Assembly: GCA_005772765.1 (NCBI GenBank)
Contig: SXIR01000061.1
Span: forward strand, 1-55,994
Origin: Actinomycetota bacterium
Lineage (GTDB): Bacteria > Actinomycetota > Acidimicrobiia > IMCC26256 > PALSA-610
Reading direction: 5' to 3'
Length of the DNA: 55,994 nt
Every line of letters starts with the position of its first letter. Positions within the stretch are counted from its first letter, which is position 1. Position numbers and translations under genes: made by a program. Below the pieces are notes generated by a model, which had not been told where the DNA came from, did not search any database, and was given only the letters and a program-made list of their open reading frames with translations. Of the stretch, positions 1 to 9,866 are shown one piece after another.

Positions 1-405
1 GGCATCACCCGCGGCACGACCCGCGCCCACATCGCCCGCGCGGTTGTCGAGTCGATGGCGCTCCAGACCGCCGATGTCGTCGACGCGATCGTCGCCGCAT
101 CCGGCGCGACCCCGACCGAGATGCGAGTCGACGGCGGCGCATCGGTGATGGATCTGTTGTGTCAGTTCCAAGCCGACCTGCTCGGCGTCACGGTGCGACG
201 AACCGCGGTGCAAGAAACGACCGCGCTCGGCGCGGCATACCTCGCCGGCATCGCCGAAGGCATCTGGCCGACCCCCGCCGACGCCGCCGCAGCCTGGCGC
301 GCCGAGGCAACCTTTGAACCAACGATGGATCCCGCCGAACGCTCAGCTCGCATGGAAACCTGGCACCGCGCCATCGACCGCAGCCGAGCCTGGGCAACGG
401 AGTGA
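1..405 (+). CDS. glpK: Glycerol kinase (FGGY family), C-terminal part; 5' end truncated by window
   Basis: Reading frame open from base 1: GITRGTTRAHIARAVVESMALQTADVVDAI...MRVDGGASVMDLLCQFQADLLGVTVRR...ETTALGAAYLAG, the FGGY glycerol kinase C-terminal signature. Confidence 0.9.
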   Translation, partial: GITRGTTRAHIARAVVESMALQTADVVDAIVAASGATPTEMRVDGGASVMDLLCQFQADLLGVTVRRTAVQETTALGAAYLAGIAEGIWPTPADAAAAWRAEATFEPTMDPAERSARMETWHRAIDRSRAWATE

Positions 406-421
406 CTGGCAATTCCGCGCG

Positions 422-715
422 TCATCGCGTGTGCCGTCGCGCCGGTGCACCATCGGGTCGAAGTCGCCTCCGGCGAGCTGCCCGTCGGGCACAGCCGATC
501 CCGGCAAGCAAGACGATCGCGATCGCGCAACCGAGGAGCCCAGCAAGGAGCGCCTCGTTGCCGGGATCGTCAGTCGTCAGCGTCACGATGATCAGCGCAA
601 TGACGGCGAGGGGGGCACCAACACGCCTTGCCGTTGAGCTGCGCGATTCGAGGATCGGACAACCGGACCGATGAAATGTCGAAGACTCACACTCCGAGCA
701 AGTTCGGTGCATCAT
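422..715 (-). CDS. Small hypothetical membrane protein (97 aa)
   Basis: ATG ORF in a gap downstream of plsC; two hydrophobic segments (APLAVIALIIVTL, ALLAGLLGCAIAIVLLAGIG) and an N-terminal CxxC. Confidence 0.45.
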   Translation of the reverse strand: MMHRTCSECESSTFHRSGCPILESRSSTARRVGAPLAVIALIIVTLTTDDPGNEALLAGLLGCAIAIVLLAGIGCARRAARRRRLRPDGAPARRHTR

Positions 716-759
716 CAGGGCAACGACGGTTCAGCCTGCGTTCCTCGTCGCGACGTCGT

Positions 760-1446
760 TCAGCTCGCGAGGCGGACTGGTTCGGTCGGGACGTCTTCGG
801 CCTTCTTCGTCGCGTAGGTGTCGACGTACTCGTAGCCGGTGAGTTGTTGCAGCTCGAACATGATCTCATCGGCGATGTCGCGCAACGCGAGGTGATCGTT
901 CTCGCGGCCGCGGTAGTGCTCGTAGTCGAGCGGTTCGCCGAACTTGATCACGACCTTCTTGAAGAACCTCGGCATCTTGGTGTCGACGGGCTGGATCGCG
1001 TCGGTGCCGATGAGTCCGACCGGCACGATCGTCGCGCCGCTGCGCAAGGCGAGCCGCGCGACTCCGGTGTGGCCGCGGTGCATCAAGCCGTCGCGCGTGC
1101 GGGTGCCTTCGGGGTAGATCCCGAACACACCGTCACCCTCGAGCACTTCGATGGCCGATTCGAGTGCCCGCTCTGAAGCCGACCCACCTTCTCGGCGAAT
1201 CGGAATCTGACCGACGCCACGGAAGAACCAGGCGGTTTTCTTCGAGTCGAAGTACTCGGCCTTGGCAACGAAGGTGACCCGCCGGAACAGCACCGCGGGG
1301 ATGAAGACCGAGTCGAGAAAGGAGCGGTGGTTCGCGGCGAGGATTACCGGCCCCGACTTCGGGACGTTGGCGCGGCCTTCGACGCGAACCCGCCACAGCA
1401 CTCGCATGAGCGGAGTGACCAGGATCTTGATGACCCAATACAGCAC
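760..1446 (-). CDS. plsC: 1-acyl-sn-glycerol-3-phosphate acyltransferase (PlsC family)
   Basis: NHRSFLD (NHxxxxD motif) and FGIYPEGTRTRDG motif. Confidence 0.9.
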   Translation of the reverse strand: MLYWVIKILVTPLMRVLWRVRVEGRANVPKSGPVILAANHRSFLDSVFIPAVLFRRVTFVAKAEYFDSKKTAWFFRGVGQIPIRREGGSASERALESAIEVLEGDGVFGIYPEGTRTRDGLMHRGHTGVARLALRSGATIVPVGLIGTDAIQPVDTKMPRFFKKVVIKFGEPLDYEHYRGRENDHLALRDIADEIMFELQQLTGYEYVDTYATKKAEDVPTEPVRLAS

Positions 1447-1512
1447 GACCGGACGGTAGCCCCTCCAACGACGCGCGGCGAGCGCCTTGCGCTCGCGACG
1501 TTTCGATCATCT

Positions 1513-1559
1513 GGCACGCTCCGTCGACCGGGGAAGCGACCAGGTCGACGCAGCGTGCC
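1513..1559. other. Long imperfect inverted repeat/hairpin upstream of plsC
   Basis: GGCACGCTCCGTCGACC (1513-1529) and GGTCGACGCAGCGTGCC (1543-1559): 17-bp stem with one mismatch, 13-nt loop. Confidence 0.7.
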
Positions 1560-1585
1560 GAGATGAACGTGCGGCCCGTCGACCT

Positions 1586-1840
1586 TCAGGCGGCGCGGCC
1601 GGGACCGGTCGCGCCGCCCGCAACGTCGGGCTCGGCCGAAGCCGTGACCCGCAGTCGAGCTTCGAGGGCGTCGACCTGTGCAATCACCCGAGCCAGCTCG
1701 TACTGCTCGCGTCGGGCATTGCGGGTCGCGTGATCGACGTTGCTGATGATCCCGAAGCTGCGCACCGTCCGGCGCAGCGCCGTGTAGACATCGGACATTC
1801 GGTCGATTCCCCCGAGGTTGTTCGCAACCCGTGTTCGCAT
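1586..1840 (-). CDS. Hypothetical protein (84 aa)
   Basis: ATG ORF MRTRVANNLGGIDRMSDVYTALRRTVRSFG... filling the gap between plsC and the divergent tetR gene. Confidence 0.45.
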   Translation of the reverse strand: MRTRVANNLGGIDRMSDVYTALRRTVRSFGIISNVDHATRNARREQYELARVIAQVDALEARLRVTASAEPDVAGGATGPGRAA

Positions 1841-1928
1841 GGCCCGAGTGTGAGCCCTGCACGTTGCTTATCGGCATCTGGAGTGTTTCCACTTGAGGAA
1901 CTGCTCGAAGAATCCGGTGGCGTGATTC

Positions 1929-1946
1929 CTTGACCACCCGGTCAAG
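1929..1946. promoter_or_regulatory. Candidate TetR operator
   Basis: CTTGACC-ACCC-GGTCAAG: perfect 7-bp inverted repeat ending 15 bp before the tetR start codon. Confidence 0.7.
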
Positions 1947-1961
1947 TTCTCGTAGCTTCAG

Positions 1962-2549
1962 GTGGTGCGAGCCAAACTGACCCCACGCGGCAAGGACCGA
2001 CGGGAACAATTGCTACGCACAGGGGCGAGCCTGTTCGCGGAGCGTGGTTTCCACCCAACGTCGGTCTCCGACATCGTGGGTGCCATCGGGGTCGGCAAGG
2101 GCGTCTTCTACTGGTACTTCCAGTCGAAGGACGAGCTGCTGAGCGAGTTGCTCAAGTCGGGGCACCACGAGCTGCGCAAACGTCAGCAGCAGGCGCTCGG
2201 CGACGAGCCCGACCCGTTACGGCGCATCGAACGCGGCATCAGCGCGAGCCTCGCCTGGTTCGCGGAGCACCGCGACTACTTCTCGATCATTCAGTTCGCG
2301 GCCACCGACGAGACGTTCGCACCCGTGCTGCACCGCAACGAAGAGATCGGGCTCTCCGACACCGCGCGCCATCTGAAAGAGGCGATGGCCGACGGCCGCA
2401 TCGCCGATCAAGACCCCGACATGCTCGCCCGCGCGATCCACGGGGTGATCGGCCGCCTCACCCGCGACTACGTCATCGAGCGCAACGAAGACGTCGATGT
2501 GGTCGCCGAACTCGCGCAGAGCTTCTGCCTACGAGGCCTCACGGGTTAG
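1962..2549 (+). CDS. TetR family transcriptional regulator
   Basis: GTG start; N-terminal HTH GASLFAERGFHPTSVSDIVGAIGVGKGVFYWYFQSKDELL. Confidence 0.9.
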   Translation: MVRAKLTPRGKDRREQLLRTGASLFAERGFHPTSVSDIVGAIGVGKGVFYWYFQSKDELLSELLKSGHHELRKRQQQALGDEPDPLRRIERGISASLAWFAEHRDYFSIIQFAATDETFAPVLHRNEEIGLSDTARHLKEAMADGRIADQDPDMLARAIHGVIGRLTRDYVIERNEDVDVVAELAQSFCLRGLTG

Positions 2550-2614
2550 CAGCGCGCGGGTCACCTTCAGCCCACGCGTTTTTTGCTGATTTTCCTGGCG
2601 AAAAGGCTTGCATG

Positions 2615-2630
2615 ACGAACATGTGTTCGT
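2615..2630. promoter_or_regulatory. LexA/SOS box upstream of DUF222-HNH gene
   Basis: ACGAACATGTGTTCGT; core CGAAC-N4-GTTCG matches the actinobacterial SOS box; 13 bp before ATG at 2644. Confidence 0.75.
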
Positions 2631-2643
2631 GTATCTTTTCCGT

Positions 2644-4101
2644 ATGGGTAGCGGGTCGGCGACGGGTACCGAACTGGACATCTCCCAGCTCGACGACACG
2701 GCGTTGTTCGCGCTGTTCGACCGGGTGATCGACCGATTGTTCGACACGCCCCCCGGACGCCACGGCCCTCGCATCAAGCGACTCCACCACACCCGGACAC
2801 GAGTCGAAGCGCTGCTCACCGCCGAAGTCGGCGCCTTCGACCGCGAGGTCGAATATCAGATCGACGCGCGTCGCTCAGCTGCAGCATGGATCACCACCGA
2901 GACCAAATGCGCCAAGCGCGATGCCGCCACGGTCATTCACCGAGCGCGACAACTGGCCGAGATGCCGACCTTCGCTCCGTTGTTCGGTGCCGGCCTGATC
3001 GACGCCACCAAAACCGATCTCGCCTGTCGGACACGCGCCCGCGCCAACGCCGACGAGCGCTTCGCCGAACTCGAACCCCGTCTCGCCTGCACCGCCGTTC
3101 GCCAACCCGCCGAGAAGCTCGCCGACGAACTCGCCCAGTTCATCGACCTGATCGAAACCGAACGCCACGACCCGGCAAGCGGCGACGGCAACGCGTGGGA
3201 CAGCCACAACGAACTGCACTGCTCAATGCTGCTCGACGGCGTTGGCGTCCTCAATGGCACGTTCGAACCTGAGAGCTCTTCGATCATCGACCGTGCGATC
3301 AGCAATGCCGCCGACCGAGCACGCGTCGCCGACGATCCCCGCCCGTTCCCGCAACAACGCGGCGACGCGCTCGCCCACATCTGCAACGCGTACCTCCACG
3401 GACAGTCCGGCGGCAGCAACCGACCCCACCTTCTGATCCACACTGACCTCCCGACCATGACCGCCACCGCGATCGGCCTGTGCGAGACCGACACCGGACG
3501 CCGCCTCCCGACCCGCGCGCTCGCTCGTATCGCGTGTGATGCACTCATCAGCCGCGTCCTCCACGCCGACGGCGTCGTCCTCGACCACGGCCGATCCGTT
3601 CGCAACTTCACCCCAGCGCAATACCGCGCGCTCATCGCGCAGTACCCCACCTGCGTGTTCCCAGGCTGCGCGGTCCCCTCTTGCCAATGCGACATGCATC
3701 ACGGCGACTGGTTCGAACACGGCGGCCGAACCGACTTCGTCAACGGCTACCCGAGCTGTCTCACCCACCACAACTTCATCCACCGAGCCGGCTGGACGGT
3801 CACCAAACACCCCGACGGCATCGTCAGCTGGCACCGACCCGACGGCAGGCACTACGGCGACACCCGACCCCGCGAACGACCCCGGCCGATCCCACTGCAC
3901 GATCCGACTCCTGGAAGGCGAACGGACCAGCCACGAACATCAGGCGAATGGCACTTCGACTCGATCGAACCTGCGCTGATGCAACGATGTCAGCGCGCAC
4001 GACCGATCACATCCGACGCTCACATCACCTTCGGACCGGGCCCGTTCGCCCACGTCCGCCACGGCACGCAGCACTCCCTCATCGAGTTCGACACGAGCTG
4101 A
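2644..4101 (+). CDS. DUF222 / HNH endonuclease (13E12 repeat family)
   Basis: DUF222-like N-terminus and C-terminal HNH block CVFPGCAVPSCQCDMHHGDWFEHGGRT...YPSCLTHHNFIH. Start placed at ATG 2644 because the upstream TTG extension (2608) contains the SOS box. Confidence 0.85.
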   Translation: MGSGSATGTELDISQLDDTALFALFDRVIDRLFDTPPGRHGPRIKRLHHTRTRVEALLTAEVGAFDREVEYQIDARRSAAAWITTETKCAKRDAATVIHRARQLAEMPTFAPLFGAGLIDATKTDLACRTRARANADERFAELEPRLACTAVRQPAEKLADELAQFIDLIETERHDPASGDGNAWDSHNELHCSMLLDGVGVLNGTFEPESSSIIDRAISNAADRARVADDPRPFPQQRGDALAHICNAYLHGQSGGSNRPHLLIHTDLPTMTATAIGLCETDTGRRLPTRALARIACDALISRVLHADGVVLDHGRSVRNFTPAQYRALIAQYPTCVFPGCAVPSCQCDMHHGDWFEHGGRTDFVNGYPSCLTHHNFIHRAGWTVTKHPDGIVSWHRPDGRHYGDTRPRERPRPIPLHDPTPGRRTDQPRTSGEWHFDSIEPALMQRCQRARPITSDAHITFGPGPFAHVRHGTQHSLIEFDTS

Positions 4102-4119
4102 GCGCGCGCCGACGCCCGA

Positions 4120-5295
4120 TCAGCCGAGTTTGACGAGTGCCTTCTTGATACCGCGGACCGCCTGGGCGATGCGTTGCTCGTTCTCGACCAATGCGAACCG
4201 CACGAAGCCTTCGCCACCGGGTCCGAAACCGCCGCCGGGCGACACCGCGACCTTGCCGTCGCGCACCATCATCGTGCAGAACTCCAGGCTGGTCAGCTCG
4301 CGGTACGGCTCGGGGATCGGCGCCCAGACGAACATCGTGCCCTTGGGCTTTTCGATCTCCCAACCGATGCGCGCGAGCCCGTCGATCAGCGCATCACGCC
4401 GACCGCGGTAGATCTCGTTCGCGACCTTCGGATAGTCGGGCTCTTCGTTCATCACGACCGTGGCCGCGATCTGGATGGGCTGGAACGCGCCGTAGTCGAG
4501 GTAGCTCTTCAGCTTCGCGAGCGCCCCGACCACCTCAGAGTTTCCGACGAGGAAACCCTGCCGCCACCCGGCCATGCTGTAGCTCTTGGTCATTGAATAG
4601 ATCTCGACGGCAACGTCTTTGGCACCGGGTACCTCGAGGATGCTGGGCGGCTCGTGGCCGTCGAAGCCGAGATCGGCGTAGGCAAAGTCGTGCACGACCA
4701 CCATGTCGCGCGCCTTGGCGAACTCGACGACCTTCGCCATGAACTCGAGGTCGACACACATCGTCGTCGGGTTGTGCGGGAAGCTCGTAACGAGCACACG
4801 CGGTCGCGGCCAGGCCTGCTCCCACGCAGCCTGGAGGTTCGGGAAGAAATCCTGACCCGGCCCCATACGCACGTACTGCACCGCGGCGCCGGCAAGGATC
4901 GGCCCCCAGATGTGAATCGGGTAGCTCGGCGCGGGCACGAGCGCGGTATCGCCCGGCCCGAGCAACGCGAACATCAGGTGGCTGAAGCCTTCCTTCGCAC
5001 CGATGGTCGCGCACACCTCGGTCTCGGGATCGAGGGCGACCGAGAACCGTCGGTCATAGAGCCCGGCGACCGCTTCGCGCAGCTTGGGGATACCGCGGGT
5101 CATCGAGTACCGGTGGTTGCGCGGATTCTGCGCCGCCTCGATGAGTTTGGCGACCGCAGTATCGGGTGAAGGGATGTCGGGGTTCCCGAAGCCGAGATCG
5201 ATCACGTCCTCGCCGGCTCGGCGGTACTCCATCTTCAGCGCGTCAATCGGCGCAAAGGCATAGGGAGGCAGCGCGTTGATCCGGCGAAATTCCAT
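4120..5295 (-). CDS. Pyridoxal-phosphate aminotransferase class I/II (LL-DAP/alanine aminotransferase-like)
   Basis: [47 protein letters not shown] lysine region [16 protein letters not shown]. Confidence 0.9.
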   Translation of the reverse strand: MEFRRINALPPYAFAPIDALKMEYRRAGEDVIDLGFGNPDIPSPDTAVAKLIEAAQNPRNHRYSMTRGIPKLREAVAGLYDRRFSVALDPETEVCATIGAKEGFSHLMFALLGPGDTALVPAPSYPIHIWGPILAGAAVQYVRMGPGQDFFPNLQAAWEQAWPRPRVLVTSFPHNPTTMCVDLEFMAKVVEFAKARDMVVVHDFAYADLGFDGHEPPSILEVPGAKDVAVEIYSMTKSYSMAGWRQGFLVGNSEVVGALAKLKSYLDYGAFQPIQIAATVVMNEEPDYPKVANEIYRGRRDALIDGLARIGWEIEKPKGTMFVWAPIPEPYRELTSLEFCTMMVRDGKVAVSPGGGFGPGGEGFVRFALVENEQRIAQAVRGIKKALVKLG

Positions 5296-5342
5296 CGGGC
5301 CATCGTACTGGCGACGCATTTGCGGCTCGATAGGTTTGCGCA

Positions 5343-6062
5343 ATGCCCGCCATCGAATGCGTCCTGCTCGACATCGGTGGCGTCTTCCACCTCCCCGATC
5401 CGACCCGGATCGGGGCGGCCGCCGAGCGGGCCGGTCACCCGATCGATCCCGCCGCGGTGCCCCGAGCGCACTACCGCGCCTGTGCGGCCTTCGATCATCC
5501 AGGGGATGCACTGGCCCCGCCGTGGGACCGCTGGTGGCCCGAGTACCTCAAGGCTTTCGCCGGATCCTTGGGTATCGACGACGGCGACGCGATCCGCGCC
5601 GTGTTGCACGAACTCGCCGACGAGTTCGTCGGCGCCGGATTGTGGGAGTACGAGATTCCGGGCGCACGGGAAGGTTTGCGGGCGCTTGCCGACGCGGGCG
5701 TGCGCCTCGGCATCGTCTCGAACAACGATGGTTCGGCCCTCGATCGACTCCGGGCGATCGAGCTTGCGCAGGTCGGCGCAGGCCCGGGCGTTGCCGTCGA
5801 GTGCGTCATCGATTCGGGAGCGGTCGGCATCGAGAAGCCCGATCCGCGCATCTTCGAGCTCGCGCTGATTTCGATGCAGCTGCGGCCCGAGCAGTGCTGG
5901 TACGTCGGCGACATGCCGGGAATCGACGCTGTCGGTGCCGCCCGGGCAGGCATCGCGCCGATCATCATCGATCCGCACGACGACCACGCACCCGATCAAC
6001 GCGTCGGCGACGTCGCATTCCGCACTGCGGTCGATCTCCTGAGCGTCGCCGCAACGCTCTGA
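5343..6062 (+). CDS. HAD family hydrolase
   Basis: Motif [10 protein letters not shown], motif [11 protein letters not shown], motifs [17 protein letters not shown]...[19 protein letters not shown]. Confidence 0.85.
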   Translation: MPAIECVLLDIGGVFHLPDPTRIGAAAERAGHPIDPAAVPRAHYRACAAFDHPGDALAPPWDRWWPEYLKAFAGSLGIDDGDAIRAVLHELADEFVGAGLWEYEIPGAREGLRALADAGVRLGIVSNNDGSALDRLRAIELAQVGAGPGVAVECVIDSGAVGIEKPDPRIFELALISMQLRPEQCWYVGDMPGIDAVGAARAGIAPIIIDPHDDHAPDQRVGDVAFRTAVDLLSVAATL

Positions 6063-6125
6063 GCCGACACGGCTTGCCGCTGGATCACGCAGCGTTCAGC
6101 TGTTCGCCGTCCGAGCGACCAAACT

Positions 6126-8693
6126 GTGTCGCCTATGGAGTGGCCGTTCGTCGGGCGCAATGACGAGATCGCACGGGCGGTCGACTGGTTGGGCCGAGCT
6201 GACGGCAATGTGGTCGTCCTGGTCGGCGAAGCGGGTGTCGGCAAGTCGCGCCTCGCGACCGAAATCGCGCTGCGCATGTCCGACGGCGGGAACCCGCTCG
6301 TGCTCCACGGCTTCGAGTCGTGCACCCAACGTCGGTACATACCGTTCTCCCAGGTGTTCGGGCCCGACGACCGGCCCAACGATCCGCGCGAAGCCGCCGA
6401 CCGATTGAAACGCTGGGTTGGCGCAGCACCGATCGTCGGGTTCGACGACATCCAGTGGTACGACGACGACAGCGCCGCGGCAGTTGCGCGATTCGTGCGC
6501 GATGGCTGGACCCCGGTCGTGCTGGCGTTACGAGCCGGACTCCCCGTGCCGGCCGCCATCGAACGGATCATCCATTCCGAATACGTCCTGACGCTGCCCC
6601 TCGTCGGGCTCGATCGCGCGTCGTTCGGCGACGCCGTCGATCACGTCCTCGGCGGCATCATGCTCGACGGGTCGAAAGATGTCCTGCATCGCGCATCCGC
6701 CGGGAACCCCCTCCTCGCCCGCGAGTTGCTGATCACCGGACGCGCCGACGGCCGGCTGCGATTCGTCGGTGCTCGTTGGGTCCTCGACGCCGCGCCAACG
6801 GTGCAACACGGGCAGGTGAACGACCAGATCGAACGGCACCTCAGCGAACTCGATCCCCGCATGCTCGCGGCACTCGAATCGCTTGCGATTGCGGAACCGG
6901 CACCTCTCGGCTTTGCCGAGGCGATCTTGGGCGATGACTACGCCACCGCGATCGGCGCAGGACTGATCATCGAACACCGCGAGTCCGTGCGCTTCGCGCA
7001 TCCACTCATCTCCGCGTCGCTGCGGACGACGCGTTCGCATCTGCAACGCTTCGGCGCACTGCGAGCGCTGCTCGACATCGACGCGACATCGCCCTATCCC
7101 GACCGGTTGAGTGTCATCGAGTGGCGACTCGAACTCGACGACGAGATCACGCTCGACGAGCTCCGGCGAGCGACGACCCGAGCCATCGTGTCGAACGATG
7201 CTCGTGCCGAGCGATTGGCCCGAGCCGCGATCGTGCGGGGCGGCGGGCTGACGTCGAAGCTCCAGCTGATCGCCGCCCTGCGTGCGGTTGGCTCACCGGA
7301 ACAGTTCTCGATCATCGACGCGAACTCCATCGACGACGCCGCTCCCGGATCGGAGCGCCTCGGCGCGATCCTCGTGCTCGCCGCGCAGCTCGTCCATCAT
7401 GCGCGCGACCTCGACGCAGCACTCGCGCTCCTCGATCGAGGGGCACAGCTCGAACCCGGCGCGATGAACGAGGCGGCATTCGCGGCGGCCCGCACCCACT
7501 TCCTCTGCTGGTTCGACCGCCACCACGAAGCGCTTCCCCATGCACTGTTCGTGACCGACAACGACGCCAATCGTTTTGCGCGGGCCGGCACCTATCCGAA
7601 TCTCGTCGGCATCCTGCTCGCCTGCGGCGATCCCGAAGGCGCGCTCGAGGCAGGCGACCGCGCCGAAGCTCATGCCGCCGAGACGTCGTCGTTCGTCGGG
7701 CAAACGCCTTCGAGTCTCGAAAGCAACCGGGTGGAGGCGCTCATCACGCTCGGTCGCGCCGTCGCGGCACGCGAACACGCAACCGACACCTACCAGCGAT
7801 ACCGCGCCAGCGGCCTCGATCACGGCCACCTCTCGACGCTCGCCGAAGCCGACGCCAGCGTGGGCAACATCGAACGAGCGATCGAGCGCTACGGCGAGTT
7901 CCTCGAACTGCTCGAGTCACGCGCGATTGCGGGCGCCGGTCAACATCACGCCCGACTCGCTCGCCTGCTGGCGATCAACGGTCAGGGCGAGCTCGCTCAA
8001 CGCCAGATCGAGGCCGCAACCTACGCCGACGGCACGTACGACACGTCGCTGCTGTTCCGAGCTCGTCTCCACGTCGCGGCCCTCGACGGCGGGCTCCCCA
8101 CCGACGCGCTCATCGACGAAGGTCGGTCATGGTGTCGCAACGAACGCCACCTCACGAACGAGATCAATCTCCATCTCGACCTTGCCCGGCTCGGCGCGGC
8201 AACCGAGTCGAACGTCGATCGCATGCGCGTCCTTACCGAGCAACTCCATTACGAGTGGATCGGCACGCAAGCCGAGGCTGTTCGGGCCCTGGTCGCCGCC
8301 GACGCCGACGCGTTGCTCCTCGGCGCGACCCGTTTCGCGGCGGCGGGTTTCAATGGCTACGCGGCGGATTTGTACGCGGCCGCGGCGAACGCAGTCGGAC
8401 CCGGGCGACGCCCAGCCTTCGTTGCCGACGCCCGTCGACGCCGCGACGAGTCCCTGATGGCCGCGCCGGGCTGGACGGTGCTCTCGGACCCCGCGAGCGA
8501 ACGCCGGCCCGACGACACGCTGACGCCCCGCGAGCGCGAGGTGGCGGCGTGTGTCGCCGCCGGAATGTCGACTCGACGCATTGCCGACGAGCTCCAACTC
8601 TCGCCGCGAACGGTTGCCAACTTCGTGCAACGCTGTTACGACAAGCTCGGCGTCAACACACGCGAAGCGCTTGCCAACGCGGCGACGCGCTGA
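6126..8693 (+). CDS. LuxR family transcriptional regulator with N-terminal AAA ATPase (LAL/MalT-like)
   Basis: Walker A GEAGVGKS, Walker B-like IVGFDDIQW, C-terminal LuxR HTH LTPREREVAACVAAGMSTRRIADELQLSPRTVANFVQRCYDKLGV. Confidence 0.9.
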   Translation: MSPMEWPFVGRNDEIARAVDWLGRADGNVVVLVGEAGVGKSRLATEIALRMSDGGNPLVLHGFESCTQRRYIPFSQVFGPDDRPNDPREAADRLKRWVGAAPIVGFDDIQWYDDDSAAAVARFVRDGWTPVVLALRAGLPVPAAIERIIHSEYVLTLPLVGLDRASFGDAVDHVLGGIMLDGSKDVLHRASAGNPLLARELLITGRADGRLRFVGARWVLDAAPTVQHGQVNDQIERHLSELDPRMLAALESLAIAEPAPLGFAEAILGDDYATAIGAGLIIEHRESVRFAHPLISASLRTTRSHLQRFGALRALLDIDATSPYPDRLSVIEWRLELDDEITLDELRRATTRAIVSNDARAERLARAAIVRGGGLTSKLQLIAALRAVGSPEQFSIIDANSIDDAAPGSERLGAILVLAAQLVHHARDLDAALALLDRGAQLEPGAMNEAAFAAARTHFLCWFDRHHEALPHALFVTDNDANRFARAGTYPNLVGILLACGDPEGALEAGDRAEAHAAETSSFVGQTPSSLESNRVEALITLGRAVAAREHATDTYQRYRASGLDHGHLSTLAEADASVGNIERAIERYGEFLELLESRAIAGAGQHHARLARLLAINGQGELAQRQIEAATYADGTYDTSLLFRARLHVAALDGGLPTDALIDEGRSWCRNERHLTNEINLHLDLARLGAATESNVDRMRVLTEQLHYEWIGTQAEAVRALVAADADALLLGATRFAAAGFNGYAADLYAAAANAVGPGRRPAFVADARRRRDESLMAAPGWTVLSDPASERRPDDTLTPREREVAACVAAGMSTRRIADELQLSPRTVANFVQRCYDKLGVNTREALANAATR

Positions 8694-8705
8694 CCGGAGG
8701 TCGGG

Positions 8706-9659
8706 TCAGGCCGACGACTCGGCGTAGAACTGCGAATACCACTTGCGGAACTTGATGATCGGGCCGTCGGTGTCGGCCAGCGCCGGCACCGGGAGGAACG
8801 CCTTGTTCTCCCAAATCGGCGCGTCTTCGGTGACCTGCTTGTTGATCTCCTTGACGAACGCGTTGGCGATGACGTCGGTGAAATCGGCGCTCTCGTGCCG
8901 CTGCACGACGAAGTTGAACCGCACTTGGGTGGTCTCGTCGTCGATCGGCGTGGTGCACGCCAGGTTCCACGCATCGACCAGTCCGGGAATCTCGAAGAAC
9001 ACCCGCGAGAACCCGGGACCGTGGTTGTAGACGTCGATGCGGCCCCACTCGGTGCCCTTCGGCGTGACGTAACTCTGTCGCGACAACATCGTCGACACCG
9101 GGCCTTCGGTGTCGTACCTCACCATCTCGGCGACGGTTTCGGTGCCGTGCACATACTTGAAGTGCGCCGGGTCGACGCCGTTTTCGCTCATCTCCTGCGC
9201 GACGGTCTTGATCACATAACTCGACGAGTAATAGTCGGTCCATTCGGGATCGTCGACCTCGGGGACCTCGGGGATGTCCCACTGCGGTTCGGCCGCTTCG
9301 GGGTGATACCACGCAAAGACGAATCGGTTGCGCACGATGACCGGATAGGTCCGCAGGCGCGCCTTCTTGTTCACCCGGTCGCTGTAGGGGATGTTCGAGC
9401 AGGCGCCGTCTCCGGCGAAACGCCAGCCGTGGAACGGACACTCGAGTTCGGCGCCCACGACCTTGCCGCCGATGCCGAGATGAGCGCCGAGATGGGGGCA
9501 GTACGCGTCTTGCACGTGGTAGTCGCCGTCGTCGTCGCGCCACACGACGAGTTCGCGCCCGAAGTAGCGGGTCGCGCTCACCTCACCGGGAGCGAAATCA
9601 GCCGCTTGGGCGACGCAGAACCAACCGAACGGGATTGGGAACGGGAATCGTCGGGCCAT
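8706..9659 (-). CDS. kshA: Rieske [2Fe-2S] oxygenase, KshA-like (3-ketosteroid 9alpha-hydroxylase oxygenase family)
   Basis: Rieske motifs CPHLGAHL and CPFHGWRF; full-length resemblance to KshA/DAF-36 oxygenases; KstR-type box immediately upstream. Confidence 0.75.
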   Translation of the reverse strand: MARRFPFPIPFGWFCVAQAADFAPGEVSATRYFGRELVVWRDDDGDYHVQDAYCPHLGAHLGIGGKVVGAELECPFHGWRFAGDGACSNIPYSDRVNKKARLRTYPVIVRNRFVFAWYHPEAAEPQWDIPEVPEVDDPEWTDYYSSSYVIKTVAQEMSENGVDPAHFKYVHGTETVAEMVRYDTEGPVSTMLSRQSYVTPKGTEWGRIDVYNHGPGFSRVFFEIPGLVDAWNLACTTPIDDETTQVRFNFVVQRHESADFTDVIANAFVKEINKQVTEDAPIWENKAFLPVPALADTDGPIIKFRKWYSQFYAESSA

Positions 9660-9669
9660 CCGGCGATTT

Positions 9670-9683
9670 TAGAACAGGTTCTA
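9670..9683. promoter_or_regulatory. KstR-type operator upstream of Rieske oxygenase
   Basis: TAGAACAGGTTCTA, a perfect inverted repeat matching TNNAACNNGTTNNA; 10 bp separate it from the start codon at 9659. Confidence 0.8.
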
Positions 9684-9866
9684 GTTACGGGCACGACGGG
9701 AGATCGGTGCTGCGGCCGGGCGTTCCGGTACGGCCGAACCACCGTGACCGACGGCCAACTCGAAATCGACCAGTCCCCCGTCAAGTCCGGGTCTCCAGTC
9801 GCCGAACGATGACCGATCGGGCGTGTTGACCGGGCGGGCAGCAGGGCAAAGGGGCAGCAGGCGACC

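Noticed and set aside
2937-3695. 252-aa antisense ORF within the DUF222/HNH gene
   Set aside because: Low-complexity Ser/Arg/Ala composition, fully antisense to a gene with recognisable HNH motifs.
8690-8709. CTGACC...GGTCAG dyad between the LuxR and Rieske gene ends as a fifth member of the CTGAC-N5/6-GTCAG family
   Set aside because: The centre is much longer (10 nt between CTGAC and GTCAG) and the site lies at a convergent gene end, not a promoter. More likely a weak bidirectional terminator or chance.
7121-8755. 544-aa plus-strand ORF overlapping the LuxR regulator
   Set aside because: Arg-rich shifted-frame translation of the LuxR gene; no recognisable domain.
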